Positions 1 through 8,848 of a DNA stretch of 64,000 nt are shown here, in pieces. Position 1 is the first letter of the stretch, and the number at the start of each line of letters is the position of its first letter. The notes beneath the pieces were generated by a model. That model had not been told where the DNA came from. It did no database searches and saw only the letters and a list, made by a program, of their open reading frames with translations. Source of the stretch: Verrucomicrobiota bacterium (GTDB lineage: Bacteria; Verrucomicrobiota; Verrucomicrobiia; Limisphaerales; UBA9464); contig JAFLEF010000034.1 in the NCBI GenBank assembly GCA_017309115.1, positions 21,133 to 85,132 on the forward strand, read 5' to 3'. A program made the translations under genes and the position numbers.

Positions 1-2
1 TG

Positions 3-419
3 GAAGTTATCGACGAACTGCTGGCGCGGACGGATTCGGTTCGAGGGGAGGATGCCGACTTGCTTCTGGATTTGCGGTCTTGGATTCGTCGGCGGGAGGA
101 TGCCGAAGCGGTGCTCCGGACCTTCTGTGAATTAAGGCGTCGTTTGGAGCACCGGGAGTATCTGGCGTTTTTCCGGCTGCGCCGCTGGCTGGAGAACCAC
201 TTGATCGCCGAAGTGCGCGTTTGTCCCGCCGCGGAACCCCGGCCGGTTCCGGTGCGTCTCCAGTACTTCTGCTTGGAAGCCATTCGGCGCGCCTCGTTGT
301 GTTCGGCCTTGGGATCCGGGGAGCCCCTGCTGGCTCCCCGGGTCCAGTTTGTGTATCGGACTCAGCCTTCCTCGGATGAACCGTCGATTTCGTCCCGGTC
401 GGTTTCCGCTGTCGGTTAA
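3..419 (+). CDS. Hypothetical protein, 5' end cut by window edge
   Basis: An open frame runs from the first bases of the window to a TAA at 417-419, giving 138 visible residues with no start codon inside the window. The visible part is rich in Leu, Arg and Glu and reads as amphipathic helices (for example RRREDAEAVLRTFCELRRRL), then a basic, Pro/Ser-rich tail. I recognise no family. The minus strand over the same bases is also open, but its translation is Pro/Arg/Ser-rich and looks like a GC-driven shadow. The downstream amidohydrolase is on the same strand after 66 bases. Function is unknown. Confidence 0.45.
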   Translation, partial: EVIDELLARTDSVRGEDADLLLDLRSWIRRREDAEAVLRTFCELRRRLEHREYLAFFRLRRWLENHLIAEVRVCPAAEPRPVPVRLQYFCLEAIRRASLCSALGSGEPLLAPRVQFVYRTQPSSDEPSISSRSVSAVG

Positions 420-485
420 GCCCCGGCCGAGGTTCCAAATCGACTTTGTCCGAAGCGGCGGTTCATCCTCAGCCGGTTCACCGGC

Positions 486-1328
486 ATGAGACTCGATTCG
501 CACCAACACTTCTGGAGATACAGCGCGGCCGAATACCCGTGGATTCCTCCCGCATCGGCTTTGGCTAGGGACTGGCTTCCGGCCGATCTGGAGTCCTTGC
601 AGAAGCCATTGAACTTCGACGGTTCCATCGCGGTGCAGGCGCGCCAGTCGCTCACCGAGTCCCAATGGCTGCTCGCGCTCGCCGAGGCCGATCCCCGAAT
701 TCAGGGCGTGGTTGGGTGGGTGGATCTTCAGAACGACCGAGTCGAAGATGAATTAGTCCCGCTGGCTCGGCATCCCAAGTTTGTCGGGGTTCGACATGTC
801 GTGCAGGACGAACCCGATGATGAGTTTGTCCTTCGACCAGCCTTTCAGCGTGGATTGCAGCGCCTGCGCGATCATGGCCTTCGCTATGACCTTCTGGTGT
901 ATCCTCGCCAGTTGCCTGCCACCATCCGCTTGGTGGAAGCGTTTCCCGAACAACCTTTCGTGTTGGATCACATTGCCAAGCCGCTGATTCGTGAGGCGAA
1001 GATTTCCCCGTGGCGGGAGCAGATTCGCGAACTCGCCCGATTCCCCCACGTGCACTGCAAAATCTCCGGAATGATCACGGAGGCGGATCATGTCCACTGG
1101 CAACCCACCGACCTGGCGCCATATCTGGAAGTTATTCTGGAGGCCTTTGGACCGTCCCGCCTGATGTTTGGTTCCGACTGGCCGGTGTGCCTGTTGGCGG
1201 GAAGCTACGAGCGCGTGTTCCGAGTGGTGGATGAATACCTCACCACCCGGGCGACTTGGACTGAAGAGGAACGGGCGAGATTCTGGGGTGAAAACTGCGC
1301 CCGCTTCTACGGAGTTCGGATGGGCTAG
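486..1328 (+). CDS. Amidohydrolase 2 family TIM-barrel hydrolase (L-fuconolactonase-like)
   Basis: 280 residues, the usual size for the amidohydrolase-2 family that includes L-fucono-1,5-lactonase and 2-pyrone-4,6-dicarboxylate lactonase. The N-terminal metal motif DSHQHFW gives His6 and His8. A DHIAKP segment lies mid-protein, and FGSDWPV near residue 231 carries the catalytic and metal-binding Asp typical of the family. No signal peptide is seen, so it is probably cytoplasmic. The likely reaction is hydrolysis of a sugar lactone in deoxysugar catabolism; the substrate is inferred from family resemblance only. It ends 10 bases from the converging transporter gene. Confidence 0.85.
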   Translation: MRLDSHQHFWRYSAAEYPWIPPASALARDWLPADLESLQKPLNFDGSIAVQARQSLTESQWLLALAEADPRIQGVVGWVDLQNDRVEDELVPLARHPKFVGVRHVVQDEPDDEFVLRPAFQRGLQRLRDHGLRYDLLVYPRQLPATIRLVEAFPEQPFVLDHIAKPLIREAKISPWREQIRELARFPHVHCKISGMITEADHVHWQPTDLAPYLEVILEAFGPSRLMFGSDWPVCLLAGSYERVFRVVDEYLTTRATWTEEERARFWGENCARFYGVRMG

Positions 1329-1338
1329 CCGGTCGCCA

Positions 1339-3015
1339 CTACGAAAAGGCGATGATGAGCACCTGACCAGCAATGATCCGCAGGATCATGGTCAAAGGAT
1401 ACACGGTCGCGTAAGCGATCAGGGGCGCGTCCGATCCGGCGGTATTACTGGCAAACGCCAAGGCAGGGGGATCGGTCATGCTGCCGGCCACCAAGCCGCA
1501 AGTGGTCATGAAATTCTGTTTGAGAAGGCGGCGACCCAGCCAGCCCACCAAAAGAATTGGGACGACTGTGATGATAATTCCAGCAAGCGCCCATTTAACG
1601 CCTTGTTCGCTCAGAAACGTCTCGCCGAATTTCTCGCCTGACTTCACTCCGACACAAGCGAGGAAGAGCGCAATGCCAAGTTCACGCAGGGCCAAATTCG
1701 CGGTGCCAGGCATGTACCATACCAGGCCCCCAATTCGACCGACGCGACTCAGAATCAGGGCCACCAGCAGCGGACCCCCAGCCAGACCCAATCGAATCGG
1801 CACCGGCAATCCAGGTACCTGAAACGGGATCAGACCAGCGACCACGCCCAAGGCCAGTCCGAGAAAGAATGGGACAAAGTTGGTCTGGTCGAGAGCCTTG
1901 ATGGAATTGCCCAACCGCTTGGCGGCCCGGTCCAGATTCTCCGGCCGCCCGATCAACTGAACGATGTCCCCAAACTGAAGCGTCATGCTGGGGACGGCGG
2001 CGAATGAGAGTTCCGCCCGGGTCACTCGGGAAATGGAGACGCGGAACGCATTCTGCAAATCGAGTTCGGCGACCGTCATTCCCAAGACTTCCTTGTTGGT
2101 CACGGCCACCCGCCGAATGGTGAGGGTGCCAGGGGCCTTGGTCAGATCGTCAGCGCTCGCGCGACCCACCACCAACTGAAAGGTCTTGAGCACCGAGGGA
2201 GATCCCACCGCGAGCAGGGTGTCCCCCAAATGGACCAAGGTATCTCCCGAGGGAGACGTCGCCTCGACATTTCCCTGCCGACGCACCCGGGACACGACCA
2301 AGCCGTTGGCGACCAACTCCGTCACTTGATCCAGTCGTAAGCCATCCAGATTGGGGTTGGTGACCTCCACATTTAAGCGGTCGATGACCAGGGCCGACTT
2401 CGATTGCTCAGCCTTGAACTCGGTCGCCTCGCTTTCCGGGTTGATCCGGAACACGAAGCGTAGGAAGAGCAACGTGCCAATAATTCCAACGATGCCTCCG
2501 GGATAGGCAATCGAGTAACCGATTCCCGGCATCGCCAATTGCTCCGGCGAAGCTCCAGTCGACCGCAAGGCATCTGTCGCCGCGCCCAGAGCTGGGGTAT
2601 TGGTCGTGGCTCCCGCAAACAATCCGACCATGGCGGCCAGATCAATTCCCAGCCACCGGGACAAGAACAAGGACAGCAGAACTCCCAGCAACACCACGGC
2701 AAACGCCATCAGGTTCAACGTCAGACCCTGTTTTCGAAGGGAACTGAAGAACCCGGGGCCCAACTGCAGACCGATGGAGTAGACAAACAACGCCAGCCCG
2801 AATTCCTGCAGAAACTGACGGATGGTGGGTTCGATTCGGTAACCCAAATGTCCCATCAGCAGTCCCGCGAACAGCACCCCCGCCGTCCCCAGACCGATTC
2901 CTCGAAACTTTACGCTGCCCAATGCGATTCCCGCAGCCGCAATGAGCGACACCAACAACAACGCCCCGGCAACGGGTTGACTGGCGGAAAGCGTGTCGCC
3001 GAAAAGGTGCGTCAT
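1339..3015 (-). CDS. AspT/YidE-type transporter with paired TrkA-C domains
   Basis: 558 residues. Two hydrophobic blocks of about five to six membrane segments each (roughly residues 12-190 and 380-558) flank two soluble TrkA-C-like domains, the layout of the aspartate:alanine exchanger (AAE) family. The second block contains the glycine-rich stretch CGLVAGSMTDPPALAFAS. The ATG at 3015 overlaps the stop of the upstream lipoprotein gene as ATGA, so it is preferred over an upstream TTG at 3039. The substrate is unknown; TrkA-C domains suggest gating by a small ligand. It is the last gene of a lysR-lipoprotein-transporter unit. Confidence 0.85.
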   Translation of the reverse strand: MTHLFGDTLSASQPVAGALLLVSLIAAAGIALGSVKFRGIGLGTAGVLFAGLLMGHLGYRIEPTIRQFLQEFGLALFVYSIGLQLGPGFFSSLRKQGLTLNLMAFAVVLLGVLLSLFLSRWLGIDLAAMVGLFAGATTNTPALGAATDALRSTGASPEQLAMPGIGYSIAYPGGIVGIIGTLLFLRFVFRINPESEATEFKAEQSKSALVIDRLNVEVTNPNLDGLRLDQVTELVANGLVVSRVRRQGNVEATSPSGDTLVHLGDTLLAVGSPSVLKTFQLVVGRASADDLTKAPGTLTIRRVAVTNKEVLGMTVAELDLQNAFRVSISRVTRAELSFAAVPSMTLQFGDIVQLIGRPENLDRAAKRLGNSIKALDQTNFVPFFLGLALGVVAGLIPFQVPGLPVPIRLGLAGGPLLVALILSRVGRIGGLVWYMPGTANLALRELGIALFLACVGVKSGEKFGETFLSEQGVKWALAGIIITVVPILLVGWLGRRLLKQNFMTTCGLVAGSMTDPPALAFASNTAGSDAPLIAYATVYPLTMILRIIAGQVLIIAFS

Positions 3016-3542
3016 TTCTCGGAATGCGAGAGTTGCCAACCCAAAGCGCCCAGCCAGTTCTCGATCATGTACTCGATCAGCGGCACCGGCGAATCGTCAT
3101 CCATAAAGGGCTGAAGGTCCTCCGGAGTCTGCACGATCCGCTGGGAACCCGACTTCACCACTGCGCCCGAAGGGCCGGTGATCGTGTAGTTGAAGGCAAT
3201 CACCGCCGGTGTGTTGTCTCCGGTGATCCGAATCGGAAACGCCCCACCCGGATCCGGGATGACGCCGGCCTGATCGATTTCCGTGAACACAAAGTGCACG
3301 GTGTATCCGGCCGGGATGGATGACTGAGCCTGTCGATCTACTTCCTCTTGCAGGCGCGGCAGGACCACCGGAGCGGTTTGCTCACGGGTCATGCCCGGTA
3401 TCTGCAGATCGCTAAAACGAGCGGGATCCTGAAATTCCACGGTGGCGTGCCCACCCCTGGGGCTCGTGGCGCAGCCGATCAACAGGACAGCCAAAGCGGC
3501 CCCTGACCAACAGAGTCGAACGACGCGGGAAAAAATTTTCAT
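3012..3542 (-). CDS. Lipoprotein with DUF3016-like domain
   Basis: 176 residues from the ATG at 3542. The N-terminus is a lipoprotein signal (basic MKIFSRVVR, hydrophobic core, lipobox LIGC), so the mature protein should be a membrane-anchored periplasmic lipoprotein. The rest (VEFQDPARFSDLQ near the start, IPAGYTVHFVFTEIDQAG in the middle) resembles the DUF3016 family, whose function is not known. A GTG at 3587 would overlap the lysR stop as GTGA but would put 15 residues before the signal peptide, so the ATG is chosen. It is translationally coupled to the downstream transporter. Confidence 0.75.
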   Translation of the reverse strand: MKIFSRVVRLCWSGAALAVLLIGCATSPRGGHATVEFQDPARFSDLQIPGMTREQTAPVVLPRLQEEVDRQAQSSIPAGYTVHFVFTEIDQAGVIPDPGGAFPIRITGDNTPAVIAFNYTITGPSGAVVKSGSQRIVQTPEDLQPFMDDDSPVPLIEYMIENWLGALGWQLSHSEK

Positions 3543-3583
3543 GGGAACAGGGTTGCTGGAGAAGCCCCGGTCCCCGTTGGGCG

Positions 3584-4465
3584 TCACACGGGTTCCTTAA
3601 GAATCTCGATGAAACGCTTGAGGGCCGGTGAAAGGACCTTGCTGCGCCGGTGAATCACCGCCAACGGACGTCCTGGAAGAGGCTCCGTGAACGGTATGCT
3701 CACCAACGTGTGCTTGGACACTTCCTGAACAACGGTGCCCTGCGGGACAATCGCAATGCCAGCTTCGATTTCAACGGCGCGCTTCACCGTTTCAATGTTG
3801 TCGAACTCCATCACCACCTTCACCTCGACCCCGGCCTCCCGTAAAATCCGGTCGATCGCCTTCCGAGTCGGAATGTCATGTTCGAATCCGATGAACTTCT
3901 GACCGTGCAATTGGCTGAGCGAAAGCGTCTTTTGCTTCGTAAGGGGATGTTGCGGCGGACAGATGAGAACCATGGTCTCCTCCCGCAGCGGAACCACTTC
4001 GAGGCGAGAATCCTTGTTGGGATACGCGACCAAGCCCAAATCAACGACGTTGCCCAGAACATCATCGTAGACCTGATTGGCCCGCTGATACTCGATGTGT
4101 ACTTGGACCGTCGGATACGCCCGCAGGAATTTCTTCACGTAGGGCGGTAGGTTGTGCAGTCCGATGCTGTAGATGGTGGCCACCCGGATGCTTCCAGAAA
4201 CTACGTCCCGCGCCTCCTGCAACCGGCTCAAGAGCGTATCGAACGTCTGAACGATCTGCTTGCCGCTCTCGTAAAGAAGCTGGCCCTCGTGAGTCAGGCG
4301 GAACTTTTTCTTGCTCCGCTCAATCAGCAGGATCTTGAGCTGGCGCTCCAGCGAACTGACCTGCTGGCTGACGGCACTTTGGGTTACACCATTGATCTGG
4401 GCAGCTTTGGTAAAGCTCTCGGTCTCGGCCAGATCACAAAACACTCGGAAGCTCTGAACTTGCAC
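3584..4465 (-). CDS. LysR-family transcriptional regulator
   Basis: 293 residues with the LysR layout: N-terminal winged helix-turn-helix (FTKAAQINGVTQSAVSQQVS, about residues 18-37), a linker helix, and a periplasmic-binding-protein-like effector domain from about residue 90. It starts at GTG 4465, as no ATG lies in frame close upstream. In overall form it is near the CysB/CysL/CbbR side of the family. Position directly upstream of the lipoprotein and AspT-like transporter suggests that it controls them or that all three share a promoter. The effector is unknown. Confidence 0.88.
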   Translation of the reverse strand: MQVQSFRVFCDLAETESFTKAAQINGVTQSAVSQQVSSLERQLKILLIERSKKKFRLTHEGQLLYESGKQIVQTFDTLLSRLQEARDVVSGSIRVATIYSIGLHNLPPYVKKFLRAYPTVQVHIEYQRANQVYDDVLGNVVDLGLVAYPNKDSRLEVVPLREETMVLICPPQHPLTKQKTLSLSQLHGQKFIGFEHDIPTRKAIDRILREAGVEVKVVMEFDNIETVKRAVEIEAGIAIVPQGTVVQEVSKHTLVSIPFTEPLPGRPLAVIHRRSKVLSPALKRFIEILKEPV

Positions 4466-4573
4466 CCGCTTAGCATAGACGCCTCTTTGCGAAAATCACC
4501 GGGTCACCAGCAGATTTAGTGATGAATCCTTCCGCGACCATTGGCGTCGGTATCGGGTTTTCTCCCAGGCGCC

Positions 4574-5512
4574 TCAGTACCAACGCAATCGAAACCAGGG
4601 AAAGACGATCTCGACGGCTACGACCACCAATAAAATGACACTAATGATGGCATTCAGTTTGAAGAACGCCGCGTTGATCGAAATGGGGTCCCTCCTTCGG
4701 GCTAAGATGTGTTCAAACACCAGGAGCGCGAGAATCAAAAACAATCCGATCCAGTAGGCGAAACGGAATGCGGACAGGATTCCAAACAGCACCAGAAAGG
4801 CCCACATGAACAGATGAGCCAAGAAGGCCACCCCTAGCGCATTGCGCGGCCCCCACCGAACCACGAGGGAATGCAGCCCCTGCTTCCGATCAAACTCGTA
4901 GTCCTGAGTGGCATAAATGATGTCGAAGCCAATGAGCCACAGGACCACCGCCAACGCGAGGGTCAGAGGCACGAACGCCCCGTAGCGAATCGCGGCCAGA
5001 CCAATGGTTCCTTCGACATCCGGAAAGAACACAATACGGCCCTCCACCGCCACCCAGGCCCCAAGAGGTGCGAGGGCCAGGGCGATTCCCAGCCAAACGT
5101 GCGTGAAATCCGTAAACCGCTTGGTCAGCGAATAGAATAGAACGAAGAACAGCGCCACTGGCGCGAGTCGGAAGCAAAGTGGATTCAACGCCCAGGCCGA
5201 TGCCAAAAATCCAAAACCGCTCACCAAACAGAGCGTGACCGCACTGCCGACACTGATTTCTCCCTGGGGCAGATGCCGGCCCGCCGTTCGCGGGTTGAGA
5301 GCATCGAAACGCCGATCCACAAGCCGATTGAACGCCATTGCACAGGTCCGGGCCATGACCATGGCCGACACCACCAGCAGCGAGACCCGCCAACCCGGCC
5401 ATCCGCGGTGCTCCCGGGCCGCGACAATCATGGACGCCAGAGCAAACGGGAGCGCGAAGACTGTATGGCTTAGCTTAACAAATCCCGCCCAACGATAGAG
5501 TGATTGCAGCAT
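4574..5512 (-). CDS. ubiA: UbiA-family prenyltransferase (quinone biosynthesis)
   Basis: 312 residues with about eight to nine membrane segments. The first Asp-rich motif sits in AFNRLVDRRFDALNPRTAGR (NxxxDxxxD) and the second in DYEFDRKQG; these bind the Mg-prenyl diphosphate. The enzyme attaches a polyprenyl chain to an aromatic acid in the inner membrane. Adjacent ubiX supports a quinone pathway in which a prenylated aromatic acid is later decarboxylated. In an organism using the futalosine route this would be MqnP rather than UbiA; the window cannot decide. Confidence 0.9.
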   Translation of the reverse strand: MLQSLYRWAGFVKLSHTVFALPFALASMIVAAREHRGWPGWRVSLLVVSAMVMARTCAMAFNRLVDRRFDALNPRTAGRHLPQGEISVGSAVTLCLVSGFGFLASAWALNPLCFRLAPVALFFVLFYSLTKRFTDFTHVWLGIALALAPLGAWVAVEGRIVFFPDVEGTIGLAAIRYGAFVPLTLALAVVLWLIGFDIIYATQDYEFDRKQGLHSLVVRWGPRNALGVAFLAHLFMWAFLVLFGILSAFRFAYWIGLFLILALLVFEHILARRRDPISINAAFFKLNAIISVILLVVVAVEIVFPWFRLRWY

Positions 5513-5595
5513 GCAAGAAAACGCTCCCCCGGGATCGACCGGGAACGCGCACGCTCAAAGGTCGGAGCCCGGGATTCAACACTCAAAGTTCCCCG

Positions 5596-6153
5596 TTATT
5601 CCGGCTCCTCCGTCCAGCGGTGCATCAGGGTGTGGGCGATACCCAAATGATCCAGCACTCGGGCCACAACCGTATCCGCCACCTCCGAAACGGTCTTTGG
5701 ATTCGTGTAGTAGGACGGATTGGCCGGCAGAATTTGGGCCCCCGCCTGCAGGAGCAGTTCAAAGTTCTTTACGTGGATCAATGACAGCGGCGTTTCCCGG
5801 GGCACCAGAATGAGACGACGCCGTTCCTTCAGGACCACATCCGCACAGCGCAACAGAGAGTCGGAACTCACCCCGTGGGCAATCCGTCCCAAGGTTCCCA
5901 TACTGCAGGGAATGACCACCATCACGTCGGGCGGATTGGAGCCGCTCGCAAAGGGCAGATTCATGGAACGATGGCCATGCTGCTGAACCCCTTCCTTAAG
6001 ACGCAACCCACCGGGCAGCTCAGTGGCAAGGACCTGAGGAGCGTACTGGCTGAGCATGACATGGATCTCGTGTTCGGCCGGGTCCAGGCAATCCAGCAGC
6101 CGCTGGGCATAGATGGATCCGCTCGCGCCGGTAACGGCAATCAGCAAACGCAT
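5596..6153 (-). CDS. ubiX: UbiX flavin prenyltransferase
   Basis: 185 residues, the normal length. The N-terminal flavin motif AVTGASGSIYAQRLLD, the central CSMGTLGRIAHG and the RETPLSLIHVKN segment are typical of UbiX/Pad1. The enzyme makes prenylated FMN, the cofactor of UbiD decarboxylases. It starts at ATG 6153 and is followed 83 bases later by ubiA on the same strand. No ubiD gene lies in this window, so the partner decarboxylase must be elsewhere. Confidence 0.93.
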   Translation of the reverse strand: MRLLIAVTGASGSIYAQRLLDCLDPAEHEIHVMLSQYAPQVLATELPGGLRLKEGVQQHGHRSMNLPFASGSNPPDVMVVIPCSMGTLGRIAHGVSSDSLLRCADVVLKERRRLILVPRETPLSLIHVKNFELLLQAGAQILPANPSYYTNPKTVSEVADTVVARVLDHLGIAHTLMHRWTEEPE

Positions 6154-6254
6154 GACCCACTATGGTCTGGAAGCCGGCGAATGCCAGTCACCCGTCAGCG
6201 CCGATCCGGGCCGCAGGTTGCCGGGAGTCGGTTCTCCCGGTACGATTGCCCGTC

Positions 6255-6893
6255 ATGAAACGGGTTGCGCTTTGGTTGGGCGGGGTGCTGGCGTGCACGG
6301 GATTGCATGCCGCGGAACCGGTGTTCTCTCAGGATTTCTCCCAGTCCGACGTCGGATCGATGCCGGATGATTTTCTGGTTCTCGACGGTCTCTTCGCAGT
6401 GAAGGAAGATTCCGGCAACCGCTTCGTGGAACTTCCGGGGGCTCCCCTGGAGTCCTACGGATTTCTCTTCGGCCCCAACGAACCCCACAGTGTCGAAGCT
6501 GCGGGACGGATCTACGGAACCAAGACCGGACGCAAATTTCCCACGTTCAGTCTCGGTTTAAACGGCGCCAGCGGGTACCGCCTGCAAATCGCCCCAGCCA
6601 AAGGCACCGTCGAACTCCAGCGCGGCGATTCCGTAGTCGCCAGCGCTCCGTTTGCCTGGAAGTCCGGCGAATGGACTGAACTCCGATTGATGGTCCGAAA
6701 ACTCTCCGACACTGAGTATCGAATCGAAGGCAAAGCGTGGATCGCCGGGACCGAGGCGCCCAAGGACCCAACACTCACCTTTGCAGAGACCAAACTTCAA
6801 CCCGCCGGCAAAGCGTCAGCCTGGGGAATGCCGTTCTCCGGAACTCCGATCCGCTTCGACGACCTGAAGGTGACGCGCACTTCAGGGTCTTGA
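6255..6893 (+). CDS. Exported hypothetical protein, concanavalin-like fold suspected
   Basis: 212 residues from the ATG at 6255, chosen because it begins a clear signal peptide (MKRVALWLGG, then a hydrophobic stretch, cleavage likely after GLHAA). The mature protein starts VFSQDFSQSD and has alternating beta-rich segments with a closing IRFDDLKVTR. That pattern is common in LamG/DUF1080-like beta-sandwich proteins of Verrucomicrobia and Planctomycetes that bind or cleave glycans. No catalytic motif was identified, so a glycan-related role is only an inference. It converges on oppC with a gap of 9 bases. Confidence 0.7.
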   Translation: MKRVALWLGGVLACTGLHAAEPVFSQDFSQSDVGSMPDDFLVLDGLFAVKEDSGNRFVELPGAPLESYGFLFGPNEPHSVEAAGRIYGTKTGRKFPTFSLGLNGASGYRLQIAPAKGTVELQRGDSVVASAPFAWKSGEWTELRLMVRKLSDTEYRIEGKAWIAGTEAPKDPTLTFAETKLQPAGKASAWGMPFSGTPIRFDDLKVTRTSGS

Positions 6894-6902
6894 AGCCCAC
6901 TC

Positions 6903-7859
6903 TCAACTCGAGCGCGGATCAAACGCATCCCTCAATCCGTCTCCCAGAAAGTTGAGCGCCAGCAGTGTCAGAGCCAGAACACCCCCGGGGCCAATAATCA
7001 ACCACCAGAAGACTCGGAGTGGATTGATCTGCGAAGCCCCTTCGGCAATCAACGTACCCAGGCTGGCCGCCGGCGGCTGAATGCCCAAGCCCAAATAGCT
7101 CAAAAAGCTCTCGTAGAGAATGATCGAGGGCACCGTCAGTGTCAGATACACGATCACGATGCCGATGACATTCGGCAGGATGTGTCGGAACAGAATGCGC
7201 CGGTGGCTCGCTCCCAGACTTTGGCTTGCGAGCACAAAAGGACGGGAGCGCAGAGACAGGACCTGGCCGCGAACAATCCGAGCCATCGTCAGCCACGACA
7301 CTGCTCCCAAGCCCACAAACAAGAACATCATGCGCGCCGCGGGCGCCAGCGCCGGGGATAATGCCGTCACCCATTGCTTCACGAATCCTTCCATCGTGGT
7401 GATCAAGACAATGACGAAGACGATGCTCGGCAACGCGTACAACACGTCTACCACCCTCATCAGAACGCTGTCGGTTCGACCTCCCACATAACCCGCGACC
7501 ATCCCCCAGCAAACCCCGATAACCAAACTCACCGCCGCTCCCACGGCGCCCACCAGCAACGACACACGCGCTCCGGAGAACACGCGGGTGAACACGTCGC
7601 GACCGTGGACATCGGTGCCAAACCAATACTGAAGACTGGGGGCAGCGAACTGGGCGTCGGAACCATGCACAGCGTCGTGGGGACTCAACCAGGGAACGAC
7701 GATCGCCAGTAAAAGAACTAGAGCCAGAAATCCAGCCGACCACACGGCGGGTCGATTGGAGCGCAAGCGGAGCCAAGCCTTGCGATTGGGCGAGAGGTGA
7801 ACGGGAGCCGGAGCCGCCGCCAGCGTAGGGGATTCAGTCGACAGGGCGGCGTCCTTCAT
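6903..7859 (-). CDS. oppC: Oligopeptide ABC transporter permease OppC
   Basis: 318 residues. A cytoplasmic N-terminal tail of about 40 residues is followed by a first membrane helix, the OppC-typical WFGTDVHGRDVFTRV segment, and five further helices. The EAA loop that docks on the ATPase reads QSLGASHRRILFRHILPN. It forms the inner-membrane channel with OppB. It is the last gene of oppA-oppB-oppC, 15 bases after oppB. The ATPase genes oppD and oppF do not follow. Confidence 0.93.
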   Translation of the reverse strand: MKDAALSTESPTLAAAPAPVHLSPNRKAWLRLRSNRPAVWSAGFLALVLLLAIVVPWLSPHDAVHGSDAQFAAPSLQYWFGTDVHGRDVFTRVFSGARVSLLVGAVGAAVSLVIGVCWGMVAGYVGGRTDSVLMRVVDVLYALPSIVFVIVLITTMEGFVKQWVTALSPALAPAARMMFLFVGLGAVSWLTMARIVRGQVLSLRSRPFVLASQSLGASHRRILFRHILPNVIGIVIVYLTLTVPSIILYESFLSYLGLGIQPPAASLGTLIAEGASQINPLRVFWWLIIGPGGVLALTLLALNFLGDGLRDAFDPRSS

Positions 7860-7874
7860 GGGTGGAAAAACGGA

Positions 7875-8840
7875 TCACTCATAGCGAACGCGCGGGTCGA
7901 GGAAGCTATAGGCAAGATCGACCAGGAGATTCAGCACCAATAACAGGATGGCATAAAGCAGTACGAGGCCAACGACCATGGTGTAGTCCCGGCTCAGCGA
8001 CGAATTCACCATGAACACGCCGATGCCAGGGATCTGGAAAATGTTCTCGACGACAAAGGAGCCAGTCAGCAAATCCGCTAGCATTGGACCACTGTAGGAA
8101 ACGACGGGCATAACAGCAGTCGGCAGCGCGTGCTTTAGCAACACACGGAGTTCGCTGGCGCCCTTCGCCCGGGCCGTCCGGATGTATTCACTCTGCAGGG
8201 CTTGGGTCATTCCTTCCCGGGTCAACCGCGCCACCCGTCCTCCGAAGTACAACCCCAGCGCCACCATCGGCAGAACCGCCTGAACCGGTGCCCCCCATAA
8301 CCCGACGGGAAACCAGCCCGCTTTCAACGCGAACCCCAGAATCAAGAGCGGGCCAATCACAAACCCAGGAACACAAATTACCACCAACGCGAACAAGCTT
8401 CCCGCCCAGTCCGCCCATTCGCCCCGCCGCACGGCCGTGTAGAATCCAATCGGAATACCAAAGCCCATCGCGAATCCGAAGGCCAGGAACCCGAGCGTCA
8501 AGGACACAGGCAGCCCTTGAAGAATGATATCCGAGACCGTGTGATTGCGGTACTTGAGCGAAAGCCCCAGATCGCCCGCAATCAATCCCCCCGGCGCCCG
8601 TTGCCACGAACCATTCGCTCCCTCCTCCCACTTGAGCCCCAGAAACCGCAGGTATTGGGAAAAGAGCGATTCGTTCAAATGATACTTCTCGGCCAAAGCG
8701 CGTTCGACGGCGGGAGAGGCCGGCTTGCGTTCCTTGTCGAACGGTCCGCCGGGAGCGACGCGGACCAGGAAAAACGCCAGTGTCACGATCACCAGGATCA
8801 GCGGGACCATGAACAGCAGCCGGCGAAGAAAGTAGCTCAT
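7875..8840 (-). CDS. oppB: Oligopeptide ABC transporter permease OppB
   Basis: 321 residues with the short N-terminal helix typical of OppB (MSYFLRRLLFMVPLILVIVT), a periplasmic domain, and five C-terminal membrane helices. The EAA loop is EYIRTARAKGASELRVLLKH. It pairs with OppC. It starts 8 bases after the oppA stop, so co-transcription is very likely. Confidence 0.93.
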   Translation of the reverse strand: MSYFLRRLLFMVPLILVIVTLAFFLVRVAPGGPFDKERKPASPAVERALAEKYHLNESLFSQYLRFLGLKWEEGANGSWQRAPGGLIAGDLGLSLKYRNHTVSDIILQGLPVSLTLGFLAFGFAMGFGIPIGFYTAVRRGEWADWAGSLFALVVICVPGFVIGPLLILGFALKAGWFPVGLWGAPVQAVLPMVALGLYFGGRVARLTREGMTQALQSEYIRTARAKGASELRVLLKHALPTAVMPVVSYSGPMLADLLTGSFVVENIFQIPGIGVFMVNSSLSRDYTMVVGLVLLYAILLLVLNLLVDLAYSFLDPRVRYE

Positions 8841-8848
8841 GGTGGACG

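Noticed and set aside
7-665. Open frames on the minus strand opposite the first two genes
   Set aside because: Their translations are Pro/Arg/Ser-rich with no family resemblance, and they overlap plus-strand frames with better composition, one of them a clear amidohydrolase.
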